Shown: positions 1 through 11,019, numbered from the stretch's first letter. The stretch is DNA of 64,000 nucleotides from Pedobacter sp. AK013 (GCF_014205835.1 NZ_JACHCQ010000007.1:121104-185103); one strand, 5' to 3'. The notes: a model not told the origin generated them from the letters alone. Numbers and translations are program-made.

Positions 1-2
1 AG

Positions 3-188
3 CGAAAAAAGATTGTAGAACTTAAAATGCACGATGACCTTTCTCTTGATGAAATTGCATTACAGTTAAAAATATCAAAATCGGTGGTAAAAAAACAGCT
101 CTATACCGGAATGACTTTCCTGAGAAATCACCTAAAACATTTTTACAGGATTGCACCTTTTATTTCTTTTTTATATTTTTTTCTTTAA
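3..188 (+). CDS. ECF RNA polymerase sigma factor, C-terminal part (cut by window start)
   Basis: This is the 3' end of a gene that begins outside the window. The 61 visible codons contain a region-4-like helix-turn-helix (LSLDEIALQLKISKSVVKKQ), the -35 recognition helix of ECF sigma-70 factors. It ends in a hydrophobic tail (IAPFISFLYFFL), as the sigma gene at 33894-34496 does (LADFLVFILLGLW). A FecR anti-sigma gene follows after 39 bases and an STN-containing SusC after that, which is the standard order of Bacteroidota cell-surface signalling. I infer that it drives transcription of the susCD pair downstream. The family call rests on a short fragment plus context. Confidence 0.8.
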   Translation, partial: RKKIVELKMHDDLSLDEIALQLKISKSVVKKQLYTGMTFLRNHLKHFYRIAPFISFLYFFL

Positions 189-227
189 GAAGGGGTTCTT
201 TTTCGTTTCACATCCGTCTTAGCAGAT

Positions 228-1418
228 ATGGAACAAAAGGATGTTGAGCAACTCAAGCAAAAATTAATTCTTGGTGAATTGACCGAGCCTGAACAGCAGG
301 ACTTTTTTAATTGGTTAAAACAATTAGATCAGCCTGAGCTAAATGCATTCATGCAAGAATATAGCGCATTATTTGAACAAAAAACAGACAGTTTGGCTGG
401 AGAACTGCACGAGCGTTTGACAAACCAAATCGAAATGCGTTTAGATGCTTTGGAAGCTGCCAACACGCCATTTTGGAAGCGGTCAGCTTTTAAACTCATG
501 GCCGCAGCTGCCGTATTGGTTCTGGCCTGCTCTTCTATATTTTTGTACTATTCTAACTTAAACGGGCACACACAGACTGCACTCTCCAAAAGCACTACTA
601 TCCCTCATGCAAAAGCTATTTATGGTGGAAGCGACAAGGTGTTGCTTATTCTTTCCAACGGTAAGCGTATTGAAGTAAATAACTTCACTAAAGGGCAGCT
701 CGCCGTAGAAAATGGCTATTCTATCGAAAAAGAAAGCAATAATCTTTTAAAATACAGAAAAATCAATACAATTATCGCTTCGGCACCAGGTGATTCGAAC
801 ACCATCGTAACACCCCGCGGTGGGCAATACTGCGTTAATCTTCCAGATGGGAGTAAGGTTTGGCTGAATGCGGAAAGTAAATTAACTTATCCGGTAGCTT
901 TTTCGGGCAATATCAGGAAAATCGCCCTGCAAGGCGAAGCTTATTTTGAGGTAACCCATAATCCTGATAAACCTTTTATAGTTTGTTTTAAGGGCTCAAA
1001 TGTAAAAGTGCTGGGCACTCATTTTAATATCTGCGCATATAATGATGGTGAAACGCCTAAAACAACCTTGCTCCAAGGCTCCGTAGAGGTAAGCACAGGT
1101 GATTGCAAAAAAATAATATTACCCGGACAGCAGGCCATTTCAAGTCATAATATCGCTATAGTTAATATCGACACCAACCACGTTATGGGATGGAAGAACG
1201 GAAATTTTTCATTTGAACACGAACGTATCGGCACTGTGATGGGAAAAATATCACGATGGTATGATGTTGATGTAAAATATCAGGGTGAAGTAACACAAGA
1301 GGAATTTGTTGGTTCGATTCCAAAATCCAAGAATTTGGAAGAAGTACTCCACAGGTTGGAGTTGACCGGATTGTTACACTTTAAAATTAGAGGAAGGAGC
1401 GTTACCATTATGCCATAA
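228..1418 (+). CDS. FecR-family anti-sigma factor
   Basis: A 396-residue inner-membrane anti-sigma regulator. A cytoplasmic N-terminal segment of about 85 residues is followed by one transmembrane helix near residues 88-108 (rich in AAAAVLVLACSS), a periplasmic FecR domain with the typical TPRGGQY...LPDGSKVWLNA signature near residue 190, and a C-terminal DUF4974-like domain (residues 325-396). In this family the periplasmic part contacts the STN domain of a TonB-dependent receptor and releases the sigma factor on substrate binding. The partners here are probably the sigma fragment at 3-188 and the STN-bearing SusC at 1552. The ATG at 228 lies 39 bases past the sigma stop, consistent with co-transcription. 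Confidence 0.93.
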   Translation: MEQKDVEQLKQKLILGELTEPEQQDFFNWLKQLDQPELNAFMQEYSALFEQKTDSLAGELHERLTNQIEMRLDALEAANTPFWKRSAFKLMAAAAVLVLACSSIFLYYSNLNGHTQTALSKSTTIPHAKAIYGGSDKVLLILSNGKRIEVNNFTKGQLAVENGYSIEKESNNLLKYRKINTIIASAPGDSNTIVTPRGGQYCVNLPDGSKVWLNAESKLTYPVAFSGNIRKIALQGEAYFEVTHNPDKPFIVCFKGSNVKVLGTHFNICAYNDGETPKTTLLQGSVEVSTGDCKKIILPGQQAISSHNIAIVNIDTNHVMGWKNGNFSFEHERIGTVMGKISRWYDVDVKYQGEVTQEEFVGSIPKSKNLEEVLHRLELTGLLHFKIRGRSVTIMP

Positions 1419-1458
1419 ACCTACAAAAGGAGGTTGGCTCATCCTATGAAACAAAAGC

Positions 1459-1478
1459 CAGAGTGCTCTAACACTCTG
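1459..1478 (+). other. Hairpin in the fecR-susC spacer
   Basis: The 133-base spacer holds a perfect 7-bp inverted repeat (CAGAGTG, six-base loop, CACTCTG). No T-run follows, so it is not a typical terminator. The other fecR-susC spacer in this window (56402-56580) also holds hairpins, so it may be an mRNA processing or attenuation element; that is inference. Confidence 0.4.
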
Positions 1479-1551
1479 ACCTGATGTTTGGATCGCCACC
1501 AAGTAATCTACACAATAGTACAACCAAATATAAACCCAAACATTCAAATAT

Positions 1552-4500
1552 ATGAATTATTATGCATCACGCGTAAGTAGGCTTCTGGCTTATCTGCGTA
1601 AACCGCTGCTGGTTATGAAATTAACATGCCTACTTTTAGTTTCCCTAATGCTACAGTTCTCATTGGCCAGTAGCGGGCAAACGGTAACGCTTTCCAAAAA
1701 GAATGCGGCTGTTGAAAAAATTTTCAAGGAAATTGAGCGCCAAACCGGCTACCAGTTTTTGTACACCAGGCAAATGCTTAACGGAACTCACCCGGTGAGT
1801 ATCGAAATTAATAAAATGAGTTTAGCAGAGGCATTGGATCTCTCCCTAAAATCGCAACCCATCAGCTACAAGCTTGAAGATCGTATCATTATCATTCAGC
1901 GGCGAGCAATCATTGAACCCAAAGTAAATAAAGTTGTTGAAATTGTTGTTGCAGGAAAAGTTACTGATGAGGCCGGTCTGCCAATCCCTTCTGTGAGCAT
2001 TAAAGTTAAAGGTACCAACACAGGTGTGCAAACAGCACCAAACGGAACCTACAGCCTTAAGGTTGCTACTGGTACCGAAACTTTGGTTTTTAGCTCAATA
2101 GGTTTTACTTCACAGGAAATACCAGTCAATAACAGAACTGAAATCAATGTTAAGCTAAAGGCAGAAGCCAATAATTTAACAGATGTAGTTGTAATTGGAT
2201 ATGGCTTGCAACGTAAAGGTGATGTAACCAGTTCAGTAGCAAGCGTTAAAGCCGAGAATTTTGTTAAATCGCCAGTATTAGATGCAGGCCAGTTAATTCA
2301 GGGTAAAGTAGCTGGACTAACAGTTAATACGCCAAGTGGCGACCCTACATCAAGTAGCAAGATCAGGCTGCGTGGCAATAACACGCTCTTTGGCGCAAAT
2401 GCCGATCCACTCGTTATTGTAGATGGCGTACCCAGTAGCCTCAAATTGGTTGCCCCAGAGGATATTGAATCTGTAGATGTATTAAAAGATGGTTCGGCAG
2501 CAGCCATTTATGGTGTGCGGGGCACCAATGGTGTAATTATTATTACCACTAAAAGATCTTCAGGAAAGAACAACAATGTGGTGGAATATAGTGGCTCTGT
2601 AAGTACCCAAACTATTGCCCGAAAACTCAATATGCTTACTGCCGATGATTACCGCAGGCAGATTGCCGAAGGGACACGTCTTCCATCATACGATCTTGGT
2701 GCAACTACAGATTGGTTAAAAGAGATTTCGAACAAGACACCGATTACCAATATCCACAATATTACTTTCCGTGGGGGTAACAGTCAAACCAATTATCTGG
2801 CTACCGTAAACTACCGTTATTTTAACGGGATATTTAAAAAATCTGACAACTCTACGCTTACTGCAAGAGCGGATATTAATCACTCCATGTTTGATAATAA
2901 GGTAAAAATCAACATGGGCGTTTTGGTACAGAATAATAAATATACCCAAACAGCAGATGGAGGAAGTTTTAACGGATATGTGTATCGCCAGGCCCTGATC
3001 CGTAACCCAACCTCTCCCCTTTTTGGCAGTGATGGACATTACTTTGAAGAACCGAACAATTTTGAATATGATAACCCTGTTGCACGTCTTTTCGAAAGTA
3101 CGGGACTAAATCAAAACACCACACAGCGTTTAAATTCTCAGATTACTTATAACCCTATTGCCGGTCTTAAGTTAAGTGCCTTAGGTTCATATACCAAATA
3201 CGTTTCAAATGGTGGTTATTCAGAATCGAAGTTCCACATTTCCAACATCAGAGACAAACTTAATGGCTATGCTTCACTGGGTTCTACCCAAAGTATAGAC
3301 AGATTGCTTGAGCTTACGGCTCAGTACTCAAAAAAACTAGGCGACCATAGTTTCACCTTATTGGGTGGATACAGTTATCAGGATAATTCGTACCTGAATT
3401 TCTATGAGCGGAATTATGATTTCCCTACAGATGCTTTTGGTTACTATAATATTCAGCAGGGCCGTGGTGCAAACCGCGCTTTAGATGCACTATTGGGAAG
3501 TGGCTATTCGGAAACTAACCTGATTGGTTTTTTTAGCAGGTTAACCTATAGCTACAAAGATAGATACCTGTTAATTAATGGCCTCTTTAAGAAGAGAAGG
3601 TGCCAGCCAGCTTTACGGTGCTGAAAAACCTTATGGTAATTTCCCGTCTGTATCTGTTGGATGGAAGATCACCAACGAAGCATTTATGAAAGATCAGACG
3701 ATCTTTGATGACTTAAAGCTTCGTGCAGGATATGGTGTAACCGGGAACCAGCCGAGCGATGGGTTCCGCGCTGTTGCATTGTTAGGCTATGGTGCTAACG
3801 TGCTATCTAACGGCACCTGGATCCAGACACTGGTTCCTACGCAAAACCCAAATCCGGCTTTGCGCTGGGAAGAAAAGAGAGAGACTAATATTGGTCTTGA
3901 TTTTAGCCTATATAAAGGAAGAGTTACTGGTACTGTTGATGCTTACAACAGAAATTACAACGGCTTATTATTTGATTATCAAGTACCTAGCCCACCAAAC
4001 CTTTACCCAAGCACAAGGGCAAATGTAGGTACCATGCAAAATAGAGGTATTGAGGTTTTATTAAATATTGTACCGATACAAAACAAAGATTTTGAATGGA
4101 CAACAAGCTTCAACTTTTCGACCAACAGAAATAAACTGGTTAGTTTATCTAACGATTTATACCAGGCCACAAACGACTTTTTTACCACTGGGGGAACAGG
4201 CCCGCCAGCAACCACTTTTACCAATATTGTTCGCGTTGGTAATAACATTGGAGATTTTTACGGCTTTAAAGTTAAAGGCGTAACTGCTGATGGTCAGTGG
4301 ATTTATGAAGGTAAAAATGGCGAAGATGTTTCTTATAGCCAGTACAATCATGCTTTTGAAGATAAAAAAGTACTTGGAAACGGTATTCCTAAATTTACAG
4401 GCGGATGGAACAATAATTTCAGGTATAAAGACCTCGATTTAAGCATTACCATGCGTGGTGCCTTTGGTTTCCAGATTCTCAATTTCCAAAGAATGTATTA

Positions 4501-4852
4501 TGAAAACACGGGTATTCAGAATTATAACCGATTGGTATCAGCTTACGATCCTGTTTTTGGTATAGCTGTTCTCAATAAAAATATGCCTGTAGAATTTAAC
4601 AGCTATTACGTAGAAAATGGCGATTTCTGGAAAATTGACAATATTGTATTGGGTTACACCTTTAACAAGCTAAAAACCAAATACCTTAAAGGTGCAAGGG
4701 TTTATGTTTCTTCACTAAACACTTTTACCATTACAGGCTATAAGGGCTTAGACCCCGAAGTGGATTGGAGCGGTTTGGCGCCTGGAAATGATAACCGGGA
4801 CAAGTATCCTACCGCCCGTACGTTTACACTTGGTTTTTCTCTTAATTTTTAA
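1552..4852 (+). pseudogene. SusC-family TonB-dependent outer-membrane receptor with STN domain, one-base frameshift
   Basis: Two overlapping reading frames make one SusC/RagA-type receptor of about 1,100 residues. Frame one (1552-3624) carries the signal sequence, an STN domain near residues 50-125 (KIFKEIERQTGYQFLY), a carboxypeptidase-D-like domain (KVTDEAGLPIPSVSIKVKGT), the TonB-box region (DVVVIGYG) and the plug and start of the barrel. Frame two (from 3581) continues with ASLRREGASQLYG and runs to the barrel end GFSLNF. The frames join cleanly if the extra G at about 3580 (AATGGCC instead of AATGCC) is dropped. Downstream codons look undamaged, so this is either a sequencing error or a very recent mutation. 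The likely role is TonB-driven uptake of oligosaccharides with SusD at 4864, controlled through FecR. Confidence 0.9.
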
Positions 4853-4863
4853 TCCTTTACATT

Positions 4864-6501
4864 ATGAAAACAAGATATATATTGAGTACTGGCATCATAG
4901 CACTTGTGGTCCTGGTTATTAGTTTAGCATCCTGCACTAAGTTAAAGGACGAAAACTACTCTAAATTTATTCAAAATAAGTTTACGCCAAATACCTCTGA
5001 TGTGGCAGCCCTGGTTGGAGCAGGCTATACGTATTGGAGGCCATTAATGCTCGGAAGAAGCAACAACTCTATTTTTCGTACTAATGAAATTTCCAGTGAT
5101 GAAGCCGTAATACCCGCCCGCCCGAATGGATGGGTTGACAATGGTATCTATCGCCGGATGCATGAACATAGATGGACATCAGATGAGGACAACAGCTATC
5201 AGATCTGGAACAATGCCTACGGAGGCATTACTTCATGTAACCGTGTACTCTATCAGATTCAATCCAACCTGATTCCAATCCCTACCGGTAAAGACGCTAC
5301 TATAGCCGAATTACGCGCCTTAAGGGCATCTTACTATTATGCACTTTGCGACTTCTTTGGCGGGGTACCTATAGTGGATAAGTTTGATGTGCCATCCGGA
5401 TTCCTTCCACAACAGAGCACACGTGCTCAGGTATATGCCTTTATTGTGAAAGAGCTTACCGAAAGCCTTCCAAACCTAAGTAAGGCTAATACTCAGGCTA
5501 CTTATGGCAAATTTAATTATTGGGCTGCCTCTGCCCTGCTGGCTAAAGTTTACCTGAATGCTAACGTCTATACCGGCACTCCGGCCTATGCTCAGTGCAT
5601 TGCAACCTGTAATGAGATCATTGCTTCAAACGTATACACGCTGGAAGCCAATCAGAAAACTATTTTTCTTGACGCAAATGAAGGCAGCAGAGAAACCATT
5701 TTTGCTATACCCTTTGATGAAAAGTTTACTACTGATGGTGGTGATGCTTTTACCCTGCACATGGAAACGCTTCAGCCAGAAAACCAGGCTACTTACAACT
5801 TCAAAAACTCGCCATGGGGAGGAATCTGTGCTACACCACAATTTGTAAGCACTTTCGATCCGCAAGATAACCGACTAAAAGACAATTATGTGCAGGGACA
5901 GCAATATACTGCTTCGGGTGCTGTTTTATTGGGAACCATTGGTGCCAGTAATGGGAAACCGCTGATCTACATCAATGAACTTCCGGGTGTAGATCAATCT
6001 GACGAAGTACATGGTTTCAGGTTAGGGAAATTTGAATTCAAGCCAGGTGCACTGGTAGGGATGAACAACGATTTCCCTTTGCTTAGGTATGCCGATGTTT
6101 TAATGATGAAGGCCGAATGCCTGTTAAGAACAGGAGATGCTGCTGGTGCCGCTGCATTGGTAACACAGGTTCGTCAGCGATCTTTCTTAAACAATCCTTC
6201 AAAAGCAACCGTAACCGGTAGCCAGCTGTTGCAGGGTAGCGTGTATAACTATGGCCTTCGCAATCACTTAACTTCTACGGTAGAAGGTGGAGCTGACATT
6301 CAATACGGAAGGTTTCTGGATGAACTGGGTTGGGAATTTAATACAGAGGGACGTCGCAGGCAGGATATGATCAGATTTGGTGTTTTCACTAAAAAATCGT
6401 GGTTATCACATTCGCCAAATGGAGATTACCGTACACTATTACCCATTCCACGTGCGGAATTGGCTAAAAACCCGAATATAAAACAAAACCCGGGGTACTA
6501 A
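4864..6501 (+). CDS. SusD/RagB-family nutrient-binding outer-membrane lipoprotein
   Basis: A 545-residue lipoprotein: the signal peptide ends in a lipobox-like LASC with the Cys near residue 24. The body shows the SusD pattern: an N-terminal helical region, AELRALRASYYYALCDFFGGVPIV in the TPR-like core (residues about 150-175), and the conserved ending RRRQDMIRFGVF...LLPIPRAEL...NPGY. SusD proteins cap the SusC barrel and bind glycans at the surface. The gene starts 11 bases after the susC stop, so the two are co-transcribed. The specific glycan cannot be read from the sequence; the neighbouring GH31 enzyme suggests alpha-glucan or xyloglucan-type oligosaccharides. Confidence 0.95.
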   Translation: MKTRYILSTGIIALVVLVISLASCTKLKDENYSKFIQNKFTPNTSDVAALVGAGYTYWRPLMLGRSNNSIFRTNEISSDEAVIPARPNGWVDNGIYRRMHEHRWTSDEDNSYQIWNNAYGGITSCNRVLYQIQSNLIPIPTGKDATIAELRALRASYYYALCDFFGGVPIVDKFDVPSGFLPQQSTRAQVYAFIVKELTESLPNLSKANTQATYGKFNYWAASALLAKVYLNANVYTGTPAYAQCIATCNEIIASNVYTLEANQKTIFLDANEGSRETIFAIPFDEKFTTDGGDAFTLHMETLQPENQATYNFKNSPWGGICATPQFVSTFDPQDNRLKDNYVQGQQYTASGAVLLGTIGASNGKPLIYINELPGVDQSDEVHGFRLGKFEFKPGALVGMNNDFPLLRYADVLMMKAECLLRTGDAAGAAALVTQVRQRSFLNNPSKATVTGSQLLQGSVYNYGLRNHLTSTVEGGADIQYGRFLDELGWEFNTEGRRRQDMIRFGVFTKKSWLSHSPNGDYRTLLPIPRAELAKNPNIKQNPGY

Positions 6502-6548
6502 TCCTAAATAATGAGGTTGTATTTTAAGTTATATATTCAAAATCAAAT

Positions 6549-6706
6549 TTGTCACGTTGAGCCTGTCGAAACGCTTTTAAGACATTTAAAAAAGTCCTTC
6601 GACAAGCTATCATTGACAGAACCCACTAGTTTGGTCGTCATTCTCGCGTATGCGGGAATCTTAAAGCGCCTGCATTAAGATTCCCAATCAAGTTGGGAAT
6701 GACGAT
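6549..6706. repeat. Two intergenic palindromic repeats
   Basis: The 320-base gap between susD and the GH31 gene contains two imperfect inverted repeats. The first (6549-6620) pairs a GTTGAGCCTGTCGAAACG-type arm with a CCTTCGACAAG arm. The second (6634-6706) pairs GTCGTCATTC and GGGAATCTTAA with TTAAGATTCCC and GGGAATGACGAT. The same motifs recur near 15480, 39226-39634, 40940, 41617 and 43804. They resemble the short non-coding hairpin repeats scattered in Bacteroidota genomes. No gene is seen here. Confidence 0.65.
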
Positions 6707-6821
6707 CTCTCGAGGGGCATTACTTAATAAAATTATCTGTCAATCATATTGATTTTTATACAATACATGATCACTCAGGATGACAATTTCACTTATAATA
6801 CAACCTCAAATGATATCAATT

Positions 6822-9152
6822 ATGAAAAGAAAATTTATTGCCGTAATCACATTATTTTTAGGCTACCACATTTCAGTACAAGCTCAATCTTTTCAAAAAA
6901 CACCACAGGGCATCCATGCCGTTATCCAATCGATGGATGTAGAGGTAAGTTTTTATTCACCATCTATTATACGTGTTTTTAAAAAGCCTGAAGGGAACCA
7001 GCAAAAAAAAGAAAGCCTCTCTGTTGTAAAACATCCTGAACAGTTAACACTCGATGTTAAAAACAATGGACAAAGTGTAACCATCAGTAGTAAACTAATA
7101 GCTGCAACGGTTAACCTGCAAACCGGAAAAGTTTCATTTGAGGTGCCAAACGGCAAAAAGTTATTTACAGAAAAAGATTATGGCACCCAGTTTACCGCAA
7201 TAAACGATGCTGGAAACCCAACTTATGTAGTTAGACAAGCTTATTTATTAGACAAGGACGAAATTATTTATGGGCTTGGCCAGCAACAGAATGGAAAATT
7301 AAACCAAAGAGGGCAAAAATTACGCCTTAAACAGGAAAATACGAAAGTTGCCATCCCTTTCTTCCAATCGGTAAAAGGTTATGGCATTTTATGGGATAAC
7401 TATTCGCCAACTACTTTTACAGATAATCTTCAGGAAACTTCATTTGATTCGGAAGTTGGCAACTGTGCCGATTATTATTTTATGTTTGGCGGAGGTGGCG
7501 ATGGTGTGGTTGCACAAATGCGTGCGCTTACCGGACAATCCCCAATGATGCCATTATGGTCATTTGGTTTCAGCCAATCTCGCGAGCGCTACAAAACCCA
7601 GTTCGAGCTTGTTAATGTGGTGAAAAAGTACAGAGCGTTAAACATCCCACTTGATGGTATTGTACAAGACTGGCAATATTGGGGTAAAGATGATAATTGG
7701 AATGCCATGAGTTTTGATCCGGCCACTTTCCCAAAACCACAAGCCATGGTAGATAGTGTACACCAGCTCAATGCGCATCTTTTTATTGTTTCGTGGCCAG
7801 GTTTTGCGCCCAAAACTGCGCAATACCAAGAGTTTAAATCAAAGAATATGCTCCTAAACTTTGATACCTGGCCACCGGGCGCAAACACAAAACCTTATGA
7901 TGTTTATAACCCTACTGCCCGCAATATTTACTGGAACTACCTAAACAAAGGTATATTCTCTTTGGGTATAGATGCCTGGTGGCTCGATTCTACAGAACCA
8001 GACCATATTAATGTGAAAGAACGGGATTTCGATCAGCCTACCTATTTGGGGAGTTACCGTAGTGTAGAGAACGCTTTCCCCCTTCAACACACGGGAGGTG
8101 TCTATGATCACCAAAGAGCGGTAAGCAACAATAAACGTGTACTGCTATTAACCCGGTCGGCATTTGCAGGTCAGCAACGATACGCAACAAATACCTGGAG
8201 CGGGGATGTTGGTTCTAACTGGCCTACACTAAAAAAACAGATACCAGCAGCATTAAGCTTCTCATTAACTGGGCTACCTTATTGGAATGGCGATATTGGT
8301 GGATTTTTCGCGGGTGATTTTGTAAAAGGTGGTGGCGCAAAAAATCCCGATTTTCAGGAATTATATAACCGGTGGATGCAGTTTGCAACCTTTACTCCTT
8401 TGATGCGCTCGCATGGTACCGATATACCAAGAGAAATATATCAGTTTGGTAAAAAAGGAGAGCAGGCATTTGATATCCAGGAGAAGTTTATCAACCTCCG
8501 CTACCGTTTACTTCCGTACAATTATGCAACTGCCTGGGTGGTAACTCATCACGCAGGATCGTTTATGCGCCCATTATACTCTGAATTTCCCAATGATGCT
8601 GCAGGTTTCGAGAACAGCTCAGAATACATGTTCGGAAGCGCATTTCTCGTAGCACCAGTAACCGATAAGGGGATGACAAGTAAAGAAATCTACCTCCCAT
8701 CTGCCAGTAAATGGTTCGATTTCTGGACAGGTGAAGCGCATAAAGGCGGGCAAACGATTAAACGTGAAACACCTATGGAGATTATGCCACTTTATGTAAA
8801 AGCAGGCTCAATTGTGCCTTGGGGACCAAAAGTACAATATGCTACAGAAAAAAGATGGAACGACCTGGATATCCGCATATACCCTGGTGATAATGGTGAT
8901 TTTGTTTTATATGAAGATGAAAACGACAGTTATAACTATGAGAAGGGAGCATTTTCAGAAATCCACTTCAAATGGAACGATGCTACAACAACACTTACCG
9001 TTGAAGACAGAAAAGGGCAGTTTAAAGGCATGTTAGGTAAACGCAAATTCAACATTGTAATGGTAAGCCAACAGAACGGAACAGGCATTGATAATCAAAA
9101 GATTAATAAATCAATTAATTATAGTGGCCGTAAACTTTCCGTTAAACTATAG
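6822..9152 (+). CDS. Glycoside hydrolase family 31 (alpha-xylosidase or alpha-glucosidase)
   Basis: A secreted retaining alpha-glycosidase of 776 residues. The ATG at 6822 is preferred over one at 6780 because it gives a clean signal peptide (MKRKFIAVITLFLGYHISVQAQS would follow). An N-terminal beta-sandwich precedes the GH31 barrel. The nucleophile is the Asp of WWLDSTEPD (about residue 389) and the probable acid/base is the Asp of WSGDVGSNW (about 462). The C-terminal sandwich contains the GDFVLYEDENDSYNYE block typical of GH31. WWxDxTEPD is shared with Bacteroidota alpha-xylosidases from xyloglucan loci, but alpha-glucosidase is not excluded. It lies 42 bases before the SGNH gene, so it may share that transcript. 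Confidence 0.93.
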   Translation: MKRKFIAVITLFLGYHISVQAQSFQKTPQGIHAVIQSMDVEVSFYSPSIIRVFKKPEGNQQKKESLSVVKHPEQLTLDVKNNGQSVTISSKLIAATVNLQTGKVSFEVPNGKKLFTEKDYGTQFTAINDAGNPTYVVRQAYLLDKDEIIYGLGQQQNGKLNQRGQKLRLKQENTKVAIPFFQSVKGYGILWDNYSPTTFTDNLQETSFDSEVGNCADYYFMFGGGGDGVVAQMRALTGQSPMMPLWSFGFSQSRERYKTQFELVNVVKKYRALNIPLDGIVQDWQYWGKDDNWNAMSFDPATFPKPQAMVDSVHQLNAHLFIVSWPGFAPKTAQYQEFKSKNMLLNFDTWPPGANTKPYDVYNPTARNIYWNYLNKGIFSLGIDAWWLDSTEPDHINVKERDFDQPTYLGSYRSVENAFPLQHTGGVYDHQRAVSNNKRVLLLTRSAFAGQQRYATNTWSGDVGSNWPTLKKQIPAALSFSLTGLPYWNGDIGGFFAGDFVKGGGAKNPDFQELYNRWMQFATFTPLMRSHGTDIPREIYQFGKKGEQAFDIQEKFINLRYRLLPYNYATAWVVTHHAGSFMRPLYSEFPNDAAGFENSSEYMFGSAFLVAPVTDKGMTSKEIYLPSASKWFDFWTGEAHKGGQTIKRETPMEIMPLYVKAGSIVPWGPKVQYATEKRWNDLDIRIYPGDNGDFVLYEDENDSYNYEKGAFSEIHFKWNDATTTLTVEDRKGQFKGMLGKRKFNIVMVSQQNGTGIDNQKINKSINYSGRKLSVKL

Positions 9153-9194
9153 GCAAAACGCTATGTTGGTTTTTAAAACAATATCCGTTAAATA

Positions 9195-11018
9195 ATGGGC
9201 AAGCGAAAAGAAATATACTTTAAGGCAGCGGCATTGGCACTGCCATTGGTATTTTTATGCTTCATCGAAATCCTGTTGAGATTATTCAATTATGGCTTTG
9301 ATCCTTCATTGTTTATTAAAGACCCTGATGAGCAGGGCTATATGATGATGAACCCTACCGCCTCTTATAAGTTTTTTTCTACCAGTGCCAATGCAACACA
9401 GGGTAACCGCGAACGCTTTAGCACGGTAAAATCCAAAAACACTTTTAGGATTTTTGTGATAGGCGAATCGACCACTGCAGGCTACCCATACATGCACAAT
9501 GGGTCGTTCCACAGGTGGTTACAATATCGGCTGATGCATCAATATCCTAGCTTAAATTTTGAAGTGATTAATGTTTCGCTTACCGCGGTAAATTCGTACA
9601 CAGTATTAGATTTTGCAAAACAAATTGTTAATGATGAGCCAGATCTTGTATTGGTATATACCGGGCATAACGAATATTACGGTGCTTTGGGTATTGGCTC
9701 TACTAGCCAGATTAAGGGCAATAACACCTGGATAAAATTGGTGATTAAACTGCGTGAATTTAAGTTGGTACAGTTATCAGACCGCATCATTGAAGCTACT
9801 GCAAACCTTTTTGGAAAAAGAATTGATAAGCGCGAAAACCTGATGAAACGAATGGTAACCAAGCAGCAAATCGCTTATCAATCGGCCGATTTTAAGCGTG
9901 GTATTACTCAGTTTAGCAGCAATATGGGCGAATTGTGCCAGTTACTGTCAAAAAAACATATTCCAACAATAATCAGTACGCTGGTAAGCAACGAAAAAGA
10001 CCTTCAACCATTTATCAGTTCGGGTAAGTTTTCAGCGCAAAACCATTACGCAATTGGTAAAAAATTATATATAAATGGTGATTTTAAAGCCGCGAAAGCA
10101 AATTTTGTTCTAGCAAAAGAATATGATCAGCTGCGTTTCAGAGCACCAGAAGCCTTCAACCAGATCATTAAAAAACTGTGTAGGCAATATCCTGGCATTT
10201 ACCTGGCTGATACCCGCGCATTGTTCGAGAAAAATGAAACAGGTGGAATAATTGGTAAAGAAACCATTCTAGAGCATGTACACCCAAATTTATTGGGTTA
10301 CGCCGTCATGAGCGAATCTTTTTATCAGCAGATTAACAACGGGAATTTAATACCAGCAAAAAAACAAAGCGAAATCTCTTTTGCACAATTGCTGGCTAAT
10401 ATGCCTGTTACCAAAGTAGATTCGTTATATGGTGTATATCAGATTATGATGCTCCGATCGGGTTGGCCCTTTAATGAACCCATAACTTCTGCATATAACC
10501 GTGGAAATTCAATAGATGAACAACTTGCAGGTGCATTAGCGGTAGACCGGATTACCTGGAGAACAGCCATGGACGAGCTGTATAAAAACGCTATGGCCAA
10601 TGGCGACAAACAAAAAGCCTTAAAGGTTACCGAAGCTGTACTGCTGGAAAACCCTTATCAAATAAGTTATTACACTTATGCAGGCCGCTTGGGTTTTGAA
10701 CTGGCAGACCTACAAACCGCAGATTTTTATTTTAAAAAAGCTTACGACCTTGCACCAACACCTGAGAATGCCAATAATCTTTTTCTGTTTTATTTTAAAT
10801 CAGATCTTCCGGAGAAAGCACTGCAATACAATGATATACTAAAACACGCTGGAAGGCAATCCTACCTGGATACACAAACCGAAGAAATATTAAAAAACAT
10901 CATCAAACTTAAAAAAGAGGCTCCATCTAACAACAACAATGAATTGATTGCCAACTATTTTCATCAGCTCAGCGCCGATGAAACAGCAGCGAAATACATA
11001 AAGAAAAATAGCAGGTAA
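9195..11018 (+). CDS. SGNH/GDSL hydrolase-like protein with TPR region
   Basis: A 607-residue protein with an N-terminal membrane anchor (residues 10-30, ALALPLVFLCFIEILLRLF) and a probable extracytoplasmic SGNH fold. Visible blocks are the nucleophile motif GESTTAGYPY (about residue 90), a variant block III (TGHNEYYG, about 155) and a His block (LEHVHPNLLGYAVMSE, about 360). The C-terminal 150 residues look like TPR helices (YTYAGRLGFELADLQTADFYFKKAYDLAP). It comes immediately before SxtJ-like, DUF5989 and carbamoyltransferase genes. In saxitoxin clusters a GDSL protein (SxtL) sits with SxtI-J-K. The substrate is unknown; removal or transfer of an ester or carbamoyl group is inference. Confidence 0.85.
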   Translation: MGKRKEIYFKAAALALPLVFLCFIEILLRLFNYGFDPSLFIKDPDEQGYMMMNPTASYKFFSTSANATQGNRERFSTVKSKNTFRIFVIGESTTAGYPYMHNGSFHRWLQYRLMHQYPSLNFEVINVSLTAVNSYTVLDFAKQIVNDEPDLVLVYTGHNEYYGALGIGSTSQIKGNNTWIKLVIKLREFKLVQLSDRIIEATANLFGKRIDKRENLMKRMVTKQQIAYQSADFKRGITQFSSNMGELCQLLSKKHIPTIISTLVSNEKDLQPFISSGKFSAQNHYAIGKKLYINGDFKAAKANFVLAKEYDQLRFRAPEAFNQIIKKLCRQYPGIYLADTRALFEKNETGGIIGKETILEHVHPNLLGYAVMSESFYQQINNGNLIPAKKQSEISFAQLLANMPVTKVDSLYGVYQIMMLRSGWPFNEPITSAYNRGNSIDEQLAGALAVDRITWRTAMDELYKNAMANGDKQKALKVTEAVLLENPYQISYYTYAGRLGFELADLQTADFYFKKAYDLAPTPENANNLFLFYFKSDLPEKALQYNDILKHAGRQSYLDTQTEEILKNIIKLKKEAPSNNNNELIANYFHQLSADETAAKYIKKNSR

Positions 11019-11019
11019 C

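Noticed and set aside
6549..6706. Possible tRNA or small RNA hairpins
   Set aside because: The stems match the dispersed repeat family and lack any tRNA cloverleaf or CCA end.
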